Assembly (NCBI GenBank): GCA_964555565.1
Contig: CAZKTF010000202.1
Coordinates: 1 to 6,838, forward strand
Source of the DNA: CAZKTF01 sp964555565
Lineage (GTDB): Bacteria; Planctomycetota; JAJSAM01; JAKLKS01
Direction: 5' to 3'
DNA: 6,838 nucleotides
This document shows positions 1 through 6,169 of this stretch, piece by piece (the first letter of the stretch is position 1; each line of letters begins with the position of its first letter). Both the position numbers and the translations under genes were made by a program. The notes beneath the pieces are model-generated. The model was not told the DNA's origin and searched no databases. It saw only the letters and a program-made list of their open reading frames with translations.

Positions 1-1026
1 GAGCTGGCGCGCCTGAAGCCGCCGGGGGTGATCTCCTTCCAGGCCGAGGACGAGATCGCGGCCGTCTGCTCCGCCATCGGGGCCGCCTACGGGGGGAGCC
101 TGGCGGTGACCACCACGAGCGGGCCGGGCCTGGCGCTCAAGGGCGAGGCACTCGGGCTCGCGGTCACCACGGAGCTCCCGCTCCTCGTCGTGGACGTCCA
201 GCGCGGGGGGCCGAGCACGGGCCTCCCCACCAAGACGGAGCAGGCGGACCTCTTCCAGGCGCTCTTCGGCCGCAACGGCGAATGCCCGATCCCCGTGCTC
301 GCCGCGTGCACCCCCTCGGACTGCTTCTGGATCGTGCTGGAGGCGGCGCGCATCGCGGTGCGGTACATGACCCCGGTCATCGTGCTCTCCGACGGCTACC
401 TCGCCAACGGGACGGAGCCCTGGCGGATCCCGGCGGCGAAGGACCTCCCGGAGATCCCGGTGCGGTTCCGGACCGAGGCCGAGGGCTTCCTCCCCTTCGC
501 CCGCGACGCCGCGACCCTCGGGCGCCCCTGGGTGCGCCCGGGCACGCCCGGCCTCGAGCACCGCATCGGCGGGCTCGAGCACCAGGACGGGAGCGGGAAC
601 GTGAACTACGAGCCCGCGAACCACGAGAGGATGGTGCACCTGCGCGCGGAGAAGGTGGCGCGCGTCGCGGACGACCTCCCCCCCGCGGAGCCCTTCGGGG
701 ACCCCTCGGGGGACCTCCTCCTCGTCGGCTGGGGCGGGACCTACGGCGCGCTCCACGCGGCGGTCCTCGCGGCCCGGGCGAAGGGGCGGAAGGTCTCCCA
801 GCTCCAACTCCGGCACCTGAACCCGTTCCCCGCCAACCTGGGGGACGTCCTCGGGCGGTTCCGCAAGGTCCTCGTGGCGGAGCTCAACACGGGGCAGCTC
901 GACTTCGTGCTCCGCGGGAGGTTCCTCGTGGACACGGTGCGCCTCAACAAGGTGCAGGGCCAGCCCTTCACGGTGGCGGAGGTGACGGCGGCCATCGAGG
1001 CGGCGACGGCGGGAGGCGGGCGATGA
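1..1026 (+). CDS. korA: 2-oxoacid:ferredoxin oxidoreductase alpha subunit (KorA), 5'-truncated by window edge
   Basis: This is the C-terminal 341 residues of the alpha subunit of a cytoplasmic 2-oxoacid (probably 2-oxoglutarate):ferredoxin oxidoreductase. With KorB it converts 2-oxoacid, CoA and oxidised ferredoxin to acyl-CoA, CO2 and reduced ferredoxin. The reading frame is open from base 1, so the GTG at 28 is an internal codon and not the start. Visible landmarks are FQAEDEIAAVCSAIGAAYGG, then TTTSGPGLALKGEA, then VDVQRGGPSTGLPTKTEQAD and FGRNGECP. These are hallmarks of the KorA pyrimidine-binding domain. A linker containing GLEHQDGSGNVNYEP follows, and then the C-terminal domain (GDLLLVGWGGTYGA, LRHLNPFP, VAELNTGQLDFVLRG). 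KorA proteins of this type often carry an N-terminal gamma domain, giving about 600 residues; that part would lie upstream. The TGA overlaps the korB ATG, which implies translational coupling. The family call is secure. 2-Oxoglutarate rather than another 2-oxoacid as substrate is inferred from overall resemblance. Confidence 0.95.
   Translation, partial: ELARLKPPGVISFQAEDEIAAVCSAIGAAYGGSLAVTTTSGPGLALKGEALGLAVTTELPLLVVDVQRGGPSTGLPTKTEQADLFQALFGRNGECPIPVLAACTPSDCFWIVLEAARIAVRYMTPVIVLSDGYLANGTEPWRIPAAKDLPEIPVRFRTEAEGFLPFARDAATLGRPWVRPGTPGLEHRIGGLEHQDGSGNVNYEPANHERMVHLRAEKVARVADDLPPAEPFGDPSGDLLLVGWGGTYGALHAAVLAARAKGRKVSQLQLRHLNPFPANLGDVLGRFRKVLVAELNTGQLDFVLRGRFLVDTVRLNKVQGQPFTVAEVTAAIEAATAGGGR
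1011..1016 (+). promoter_or_regulatory. Shine-Dalgarno site for korB
   Basis: GGGAGG lies inside the last codons of korA, six bases before the korB ATG at 1023. Together with the ATGA overlap it fixes that ATG as the korB start and argues against any longer version of the frame. Confidence 0.8.
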
Positions 1027-2063
1027 GCGCCGAGGCGCCCGCGCCGGCCGCGGAGCCCCGGTACCAGAAGAAGGACTTCGTCTCCAGCCAGACGGTGCGC
1101 TGGTGCCCGGGGTGCGGGGACTACGCGATCCTCGACGCCGTCCAGAAGGCCTTCGCCGGGCTCGGGATCCCGCGGGAGAAGTTCGTCATCGTGTCGGGGA
1201 TCGGGTGCTCGAGCCGCTTCCCCTACTACATGAACACCTACGGGTTCCACACGATCCACGGGCGGGCCCCGGCCATCGCCACGGGGCTCAAGGTCACGCG
1301 CCCCGAGCTTTCCGTCTGGGTGGTCACCGGCGACGGAGACGCGCTCTCCATCGGCGGGAACCACCTCCTCCACGCCATGCGGCGGAACGTGGACCTGAAG
1401 GTCCTGCTGTTCAACAACCGGATCTACGGGCTCACCAAGGGGCAGTACTCCCCCACCTCGGCCACGGGCACGAAGACGAAGACCTCGCCCTACGGGTCGA
1501 TCGACCGGCCGATCAACCCGATCTCGATCGCGCTGGCCGCCGAGGCGACCTTCGTGGCGCGCAGCGCCGACGTCTACGGGGAGCACCTCCGCGGCGTGCT
1601 CGCGCGGGTCGCGGCCCACCGGGGGTCGGCCCTCGTCGAGATCATGCAGAACTGCGTCATCTTCAACGACGGCGTCTGGTCCGAGGTGACCGAGCGCGCC
1701 ACCCGGGACGACCGGCAGATCGTCCTGGAGCACGGGAAGCCCCTCGTCTTCGGGAAGGACCGCGACCGGGGGATACGGCTGGACGGGCTCCGGCCGGAGG
1801 TGGTGAAGGTCGGGGAGGGGGGGGTCCCGGAGGACGCGCTGCTGCGCCACGACGAGCGGTCCGAGGACCCCTCGCTCGCGTACCTCCTCAGCCGCCTCGT
1901 CCCCCCGGAGTTCCCGATGCCCATCGGGGTGTTCCGCGCGATCGACCTGGAGCCCTTCGACCACGCCGTCCACCGCCAGATCCAGGAGGCGCGGAAGAAG
2001 GCGAAGGAGACGGACCTCGACGCGCTGCTGCGCGAGGGCGAGACGTGGGAGGTGAAGAGGTGA
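1023..2063 (+). CDS. korB: 2-oxoacid:ferredoxin oxidoreductase beta subunit (KorB), TPP and Fe-S subunit
   Basis: This is the catalytic beta subunit (346 residues), which holds thiamine diphosphate and one [4Fe-4S] cluster and passes electrons to ferredoxin. Four cysteines sit where the family binds the cluster: C28 and C31 in WCPGCGDYAIL, C62 in SGIGCSSRFPYY, and C211 in MQNCVIFNDG. The TPP/Mg motif starts at GDGDALSIGGNH (about 103-114) and continues to NNRIYGLTKGQYSPTS (131-146). The tail with RPEVVKVGEGG, PMPIGVFRAI and a lysine-rich end is the longer C-terminus seen in many bacterial KorB proteins. The start is the ATG that overlaps the korA stop and has GGGAGG six bases upstream. The same frame stays open far upstream to 282, but that extension is antisense-like high-GC read-through across korA. 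An 8-G run at 1817-1824 is in frame. The protein looks complete and functional. Confidence 0.97.
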   Translation: MSAEAPAPAAEPRYQKKDFVSSQTVRWCPGCGDYAILDAVQKAFAGLGIPREKFVIVSGIGCSSRFPYYMNTYGFHTIHGRAPAIATGLKVTRPELSVWVVTGDGDALSIGGNHLLHAMRRNVDLKVLLFNNRIYGLTKGQYSPTSATGTKTKTSPYGSIDRPINPISIALAAEATFVARSADVYGEHLRGVLARVAAHRGSALVEIMQNCVIFNDGVWSEVTERATRDDRQIVLEHGKPLVFGKDRDRGIRLDGLRPEVVKVGEGGVPEDALLRHDERSEDPSLAYLLSRLVPPEFPMPIGVFRAIDLEPFDHAVHRQIQEARKKAKETDLDALLREGETWEVKR

Positions 2064-2080
2064 AGCGGTCCTTCGCGCGC

Positions 2081-2091
2081 GGGAGGGGAGG
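2081..2091 (+). promoter_or_regulatory. Strong Shine-Dalgarno site for the CBS gene
   Basis: GGGAGGGGAGG directly abuts the ATG at 2092. Its first GGGAGG (2081-2086) has a workable five-base spacing. It fills most of the 28-base gap after korB, leaving no room for a terminator, so the CBS gene is very probably in the korAB transcript. Confidence 0.75.
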
Positions 2092-2628
2092 ATGACCGGC
2101 GACTTCGACGAGGACCTCGCGATGTACGAGGAGGCGAAGGGGCCGCGGCGGAAGCAGCTCGACAACCGGGCGCTGCTCCGGCCGATCTCGGTCCTGCCCG
2201 TCCCCAGGAACCCCGTCTCGGTGGCGCCGAAGACCCCCGTGGGCGAGGTCCTCGGCGTCATGACGGAGAAGAAGATGGGGGCGATCCTCGTCGTCGAGCG
2301 CGGGAAGCTCGCCGGGATCTTCACGGAGCGCGACGCGCTGCTGAAGGGGCTCTACGCCGGGAAGGGACGGGAGCGGCCGGTCAGGGAGTTCATGACGGCG
2401 GACCCCGACTGCCTCACGCTGGAGGACCCCATCGCGCTCGCGCTGAACCGCATGGCCGTCGGCGGGTACCGCCACGTCCCGCTCGTCGATGCGGCGCGCA
2501 AGCCCGTGGGGCTCCTCGTCATGAGGGACGTCATCCGCTACATCGTCGAGTACTTCCCCAGGGAGGTCCTCAACGCCCCGCCCCACAGCGAGCACGCGCC
2601 CCCCGACCGTGCCGTCGATGGTGGCTAG
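2092..2628 (+). CDS. Tandem CBS-domain protein linked to korAB
   Basis: This is a small cytoplasmic protein (178 residues) made almost only of a CBS pair, a module that commonly binds AMP, ATP or related adenosine ligands and acts as an energy-state sensor. After an acidic N-terminal segment (about 1-35), CBS1 spans roughly 36-95, with VGEVLGVMTEKKMGAILVVE and the ending GIFTERDALLKG. CBS2 spans roughly 97-155, with EFMTADPDCLTLEDPIALAL, YRHVPLVDA and GLLVMRDVIRYI. The segment after CBS2, VEYFPREVLNAPP, resembles a conserved C-terminus I recall from CBS proteins beside kor genes. No enzyme domain is fused. It lies 28 bases after korB with a strong ribosome binding site, so it is probably co-transcribed. 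A role as regulator or ligand sensor of the oxidoreductase is inferred from position only. The TAG stop uses AG from the first base pair of the downstream 51-bp repeat, so the last residues may have been reset when the repeat arrived. Confidence 0.92.
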   Translation: MTGDFDEDLAMYEEAKGPRRKQLDNRALLRPISVLPVPRNPVSVAPKTPVGEVLGVMTEKKMGAILVVERGKLAGIFTERDALLKGLYAGKGRERPVREFMTADPDCLTLEDPIALALNRMAVGGYRHVPLVDAARKPVGLLVMRDVIRYIVEYFPREVLNAPPHSEHAPPDRAVDGG

Positions 2629-2641
2629 GGGTCAGACCCCT
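2627..2641. other. Perfect 15-bp palindrome opening repeat unit 1
   Basis: AGGGGTC-A-GACCCCT has 7-bp arms around a single A. It could form a short hairpin in the transcript, but no T-run follows, so it is not an intrinsic terminator. Motifs of the form GGGGTC-N-GACCCC are, from memory, found as interspersed repeats in other environmental bacterial genomes, sometimes near REP-type transposases. That link is not shown here. Confidence 0.85.
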
Positions 2642-2676
2642 CCGCCCGCCATGAGAACGTTCAAAACTTCAAACGC

Positions 2677-2693
2677 GAGGGGTCAGACCCCTC
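2677..2693. other. Perfect 17-bp palindrome opening repeat unit 2
   Basis: GAGGGGTC-A-GACCCCTC has 8-bp arms around a single A. It ends eight bases before the ATG at 2702, in the place where a Shine-Dalgarno sequence would normally be, so a hairpin here could influence translation of the peptidase. A relic of a third copy, GGGGTC-TC-GCCCC, follows at 2730-2742. Confidence 0.85.
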
Positions 2694-2701
2694 CGCCCTC
2701 T

Positions 2702-5700
2702 ATGAAAACGTTCAAAACTTCAAACGCGAGGGGTCTCGCCCCCGCGTTCGTCCTCCTCGCGCTCGCGGCGGGCGCCGGCGCGGAGGAGCCTCCCTCCCGG
2801 CCGCCGGCCGTCCTCGCGCATGACCTCCGCGTGAGGCTCGACCCCGACGCGGGGAAGATCGAGGCGACCGACGCGATGACCGTCCGCCGCAACGGGGGCG
2901 GTGAACTGGAGGTCCGGCTCCGGGACGGGCTCGGGGTCACCTCGCTCGAGGTGGACGGCGCCCTGGCGGACTTCGTCGTCCGCGTCCCCGTCCCGCGCAC
3001 CGACGGGCTCGCGACCTTGCGGATCCGGGTCTCCCGCGGGGAGGGGGACGCCCGCGTCGCCCTGGGCTACGCCGGGGTGATCCGCGACCCGCCGCGGAAG
3101 GCGGAGGACCTGGCCTTCGTGGCAGGCGACCACACGTCCGGGCACATCGGGCCCGAGGGAGTCTTCCTCTCCGAGTCGAGCGGCTGGGTCCCCACGGACG
3201 GCGGCCTCGCCCGGTACGACCTGGAGGCCCGCGTGCTCGGGGTGGACTGGACCGTCGCGTCCCAGGGGAGCGCCCCGACCCGCGAGGTGGCCCCGGGATA
3301 CCCGGCCACCGTCCTCTGCTGCTTCCGCGCGGACCTCCCCACGGACGGCCTCTGGCTCCAGGCCGGGAAGTGGAAGGTGGAGCGCCGCGACGCCGGCCGC
3401 GTCTCCATCGGGACCTACCTCTCCGGGAAGAACGCCCCGCTCTCGAAGCTCCTCATGGACGCCGTCGAGGAGTACCTGGGGCAGTACGAGAAGCTGCTCG
3501 GCCCCTACCCGCACTCGAAGTTCGACGTCGTGGAGAACTTCTTCACGACCGGCTACGGGATGCCCTCGGCCACGCTCCTGGGCGGCGACGTGATCGCCCG
3601 CATCGGCGAGGCGGCCGCCCGCTCGGGGGGCAAGGTCCCGCCCGGGTACCTCGACCACGAGCTCGTCCACGGGTGGTGGGGCAACGGGGTCTTCGTGGAC
3701 TACGCCTCCGGCAACTGGTGCGAGGCGCTCACCACCTACTGCTCCAACTACCTCCGCAAGGAGTGGGAGTCCCCCGAGGAGGGGGCGAGGCACCGGCGCG
3801 GCGTCCGGTCGCGCTTCGCCGCGCGCGTTCGGCCCGACCGGGACTACCCGCTCAGGAAGTTCACGGGGAAGACCGAGGACTTCGAGAACGACATCGGCTA
3901 CGGCAAGGGCTCGATGCTCTTCCACCAGGTGCGGCGCGCCGTGGGCGACGAGCCCTTCTTCGGGGCGCTGCGGGACGTCGTGAAGGAGTTCACGGGGAAG
4001 CGGGCCTCCTGGGACGACCTCCGCCGCGCCTTCGAGAAGCGGAGCGGCCGCAACCTCGAGGCCCTCTACCGCCAGTACCTCGACCGCACCGGCGCCCCGG
4101 TCGTGACCGCGGGCCCCGCCACGGTGGCGCGCGACGGGGACGGCTGGCGCGTCGCGGGGTCCGTGGAGCAGAGGGGCGACCCCTGGACGCTCACCGTCCC
4201 CGTGGTCGTGGAGACCGCCGCGGGCCCCGAGGCGACGACGGTGGACCTCGCCGGGCCCTCGGCCGCCTTCTCGCTCCGGACGAAGGCCCTCCCCCTCCGC
4301 GTCCTCGTGGACCCGGACTCCCAGTGCTGGCGGGGCTACGCGCCGGGGGAGGTCCCGCCGACGCTGGACGCGACCCTCTCCGACCCGGCGGGCGTCGAGT
4401 GCTTCCTGCCGGGAGACTGGCGGAAGCCCCCGGAGGAGGACCACCTGGCCGAACCCTACCTCCCGGTGAGGGACGCCCTGAAAGGCCGGCCCGGCGTGGA
4501 CTTCGCCTCGAGCCGGGACCTCGACTGCGGAAACGCGGGCGTGGAGTTCCGCCACGGGCCCGCCAGGCGCTCCCGCCTCGTCCTCGGAACCCTCGCCGAG
4601 AACGGATGCGCGGCCGGGTACGCGGACCTGATGGCCCGGCGGGGGGTCGTCGAGACGAGGCGCGGCCTGAGCGTGGGCGGACAGGAGTTCACCGGGGACG
4701 ACGTGGCCGTGCTCCTCTCCTTCCAGCACCCCGCCAGCCCGGATCGCAGCGTGACCCTCTACTTCGGCCTCTCCCCCGCCGCCCTCACCGCCGCCCGCCG
4801 CGTCTTCTTCTACGGCGGCGACGGGGTCGTGGTCTTCAAGGCGGGCCGGCCGGTCCTCCGGCTGGAACCCGAGGGGGACGAGTCCTCGCGCCGCCCGCTG
4901 CTGGCGGAGGCGTTCCCGGGAGCGGACGCCGAGCGCGCCGGTGCGCTCGTGGCCGAACTCTCCCGCCCGGAGTGGAAGGGCCGCCTCGCCGGCACCCCCG
5001 GGGGGGAGGCCGCGCTGGCCCGCCTCGAGGAGCTGGTCATGGTGGACGACGGGATCGCCGCGGTCCGCCAGCCCTTCTCCTTCGAGGTCGTGGACTGGGA
5101 CGGCTCCCCCTCCGCCGAGCACGGCGCGATCTTCTCCGCGCCCTTCTGCTTCTCCGGCGACTCCGCCGCGTGGGTGGAGAGGGCCGCCCTGGTGACGGTG
5201 GGGAAGGAGTCGGGGCCGGAGGACCTCCTCCCCGATGTCCACGCCGCCATCGAGCGCGGCGCGAAGGGGGTGCTCGTCCTCGGCCCCGAGAGCCCGCCCC
5301 CCGCGCTCGCGGACTACCTGCTGTTCCCCTCCGCGCTGCCGCCGGCGGACCGCAAGCGGCTGGAGGAGCGCGCGGCGAAGGGCGGCGACGGCGACCCGGC
5401 CCGGTTCGTCGAGGGAAGGCGCTCCCGGCTCGTCCTCCCCGACTTCCCCGTGCCGATCCCCGTGGTCTACGTCGGGCAGCCGGAGACCCGCTCCGCCCTC
5501 CCCGGCCGGATCCGCGCGCCGCTCACCCGCCGGAGGATCGAGAGCGCCAACCTCCTGGCGCTCATCCCCGGCTCCGACCCGGCGCTCGCGGGCGAGGCGA
5601 TCCTCCTCGGGGCCCACCACGACCACCTGGGCGAGGGCTTCCCGGGCGCGGACGACGACGGGAGCGGCTGCGCCGCGCTCCGGGAGGCCGGCCGCCTCCT

Positions 5701-6169
5701 GAAGCCCCGCCGCGCCTGGCTCGGCCGGTCGGTGATCCTCGCCTGGTTCGGCGCGGAGGAGTGGGGACTGCGCGGCTCGCGCGCCTTCGCCGCCTCCCCC
5801 CCGGCGGACCTCCCCGGGGTCGTCGCCGCGCTCACTCTGGACACCGTGGGCCGCGGGTCGGTCCGCGAGGTGAACGTCGTCGGCCGCTCGATCTACCCCG
5901 CGCTCGCCGCCGTGGTCCGCCGCTGCCTCGCCGCCGAGGGCTTCCCCGAGGGCCGCGACATCGACCGGTTCGCCTTCGCCTGGGGGAGCGACCACTACGC
6001 CCTGCACGCCGCCGGGATCCCCGCCGTGGACCTCTTCAGCGGGGACTACCCGACGATGAACACCCGGGCCGACACGCCGGAGCACGTGGACCCGCTCAAG
6101 CTCGCGCGCCTCGCCCGCGCGGCGGCGGCCTTCGCGACGGTCCTCTCCCGCGGCGCGGTGCCCCGGTGA
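2702..6169 (+). CDS. Secreted multidomain metallopeptidase: M1-like gluzincin fused to PA and M28-like domains
   Basis: This predicted exported zinc peptidase has 1155 residues (numbered from ATG 2702). That start gives a textbook signal peptide: basic MKTFKTSNAR, hydrophobic LAPAFVLLALAAGAGA, and likely cleavage after A27 (AGA|EE). In-frame starts at 2651, 2618 and 2609 would only prepend repeat-encoded residues. No start has a good ribosome binding site. Residues 35-200 resemble the M1 N-terminal beta domain. Residues 260-470 are the M1-like catalytic module, with H319-E-L-V-H323, E341 as third ligand and Y400 in YGKGSM. GYGMPS (284-289) replaces the aminopeptidase GxMEN motif. A beta domain (to about 560) and an unassigned alpha/beta region (about 565-730) follow. 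A PA-like domain lies at about 800-935. The M28-like module is at about 945-1155: H972 and D974 in AHHDH, D985, E1019-E1020, and D1047 in LTLDTVGR. The expected last ligand His is Asn1120. Substrate is unknown. The M28 module may be impaired; the M1-like module keeps its zinc-binding and catalytic residues. Confidence 0.88.
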   Translation: MKTFKTSNARGLAPAFVLLALAAGAGAEEPPSRPPAVLAHDLRVRLDPDAGKIEATDAMTVRRNGGGELEVRLRDGLGVTSLEVDGALADFVVRVPVPRTDGLATLRIRVSRGEGDARVALGYAGVIRDPPRKAEDLAFVAGDHTSGHIGPEGVFLSESSGWVPTDGGLARYDLEARVLGVDWTVASQGSAPTREVAPGYPATVLCCFRADLPTDGLWLQAGKWKVERRDAGRVSIGTYLSGKNAPLSKLLMDAVEEYLGQYEKLLGPYPHSKFDVVENFFTTGYGMPSATLLGGDVIARIGEAAARSGGKVPPGYLDHELVHGWWGNGVFVDYASGNWCEALTTYCSNYLRKEWESPEEGARHRRGVRSRFAARVRPDRDYPLRKFTGKTEDFENDIGYGKGSMLFHQVRRAVGDEPFFGALRDVVKEFTGKRASWDDLRRAFEKRSGRNLEALYRQYLDRTGAPVVTAGPATVARDGDGWRVAGSVEQRGDPWTLTVPVVVETAAGPEATTVDLAGPSAAFSLRTKALPLRVLVDPDSQCWRGYAPGEVPPTLDATLSDPAGVECFLPGDWRKPPEEDHLAEPYLPVRDALKGRPGVDFASSRDLDCGNAGVEFRHGPARRSRLVLGTLAENGCAAGYADLMARRGVVETRRGLSVGGQEFTGDDVAVLLSFQHPASPDRSVTLYFGLSPAALTAARRVFFYGGDGVVVFKAGRPVLRLEPEGDESSRRPLLAEAFPGADAERAGALVAELSRPEWKGRLAGTPGGEAALARLEELVMVDDGIAAVRQPFSFEVVDWDGSPSAEHGAIFSAPFCFSGDSAAWVERAALVTVGKESGPEDLLPDVHAAIERGAKGVLVLGPESPPPALADYLLFPSALPPADRKRLEERAAKGGDGDPARFVEGRRSRLVLPDFPVPIPVVYVGQPETRSALPGRIRAPLTRRRIESANLLALIPGSDPALAGEAILLGAHHDHLGEGFPGADDDGSGCAALREAGRLLKPRRAWLGRSVILAWFGAEEWGLRGSRAFAASPPADLPGVVAALTLDTVGRGSVREVNVVGRSIYPALAAVVRRCLAAEGFPEGRDIDRFAFAWGSDHYALHAAGIPAVDLFSGDYPTMNTRADTPEHVDPLKLARLARAAAAFATVLSRGAVPR

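Larger units (their letters stand above)
2627..2735 (+). repeat. 51-bp tandem direct repeat, two units plus a decayed third start
   Basis: Unit 1 is 2627-2677 and unit 2 is 2678-2728. They differ at only 3 of 51 positions: two in the stretch before the ATG and one just after it. A third copy begins at 2729 with AGGGGTC and then diverges. Each unit runs palindrome, then C-rich spacer, then ATG, then an AT-rich tract containing ACGTTCAAAACTTCAAACG, which contrasts with the surrounding high GC. The 51-bp period is 17 codons, so the duplication keeps the downstream frame; read in that frame each unit encodes RGQTPPP(A/S)M(R/K)TFKTSNA. The composition and near-identity suggest a recently acquired or recently duplicated interspersed element. 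It separates the CBS gene from the peptidase gene and provides the latter's start region. Confidence 0.95.

Noticed and set aside
28..30. GTG as a possible korA start.
   Set aside because: The frame is open to base 1 and the sequence before the GTG (ELARLKPPG) continues the protein, whose N-terminal domain lies upstream of the window.
282..1022. Apparent N-terminal extension of KorB in the same frame.
   Set aside because: The extension is Pro/Arg/Gly-rich and overlaps korA. The ATG at 1023 has a good ribosome binding site and a family-like N-terminus.
1817..1824. Run of eight G in korB as a phase-variation or slippage site.
   Set aside because: The frame is intact on both sides and such runs are expected by chance at this GC content. 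Nothing suggests switching of a central metabolic enzyme.
741..2324. A 527-codon minus-strand open frame opposite korA/korB.
   Set aside because: Low-complexity translation opposite two well-recognised genes; no start signal or family resemblance.
2627..2693. The GGGGTC-A-GACCCC palindromes as intrinsic terminators.
   Set aside because: The arms are only 7-8 bp, the loop is too tight and no T-run follows either copy.
2627..2735. The two-unit repeat as a CRISPR array.
   Set aside because: The units are contiguous near-identical direct repeats with no unique spacers, and no cas gene is present.
2720..6085. A 1121-codon open frame on the minus strand opposite the peptidase.
   Set aside because: It is a composition shadow: high-GC codon bias on the plus strand removes stops from the complementary frame. 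Its translation is Gly/Arg/Glu/Ala-rich with no motifs, while the plus frame has clear peptidase motifs.
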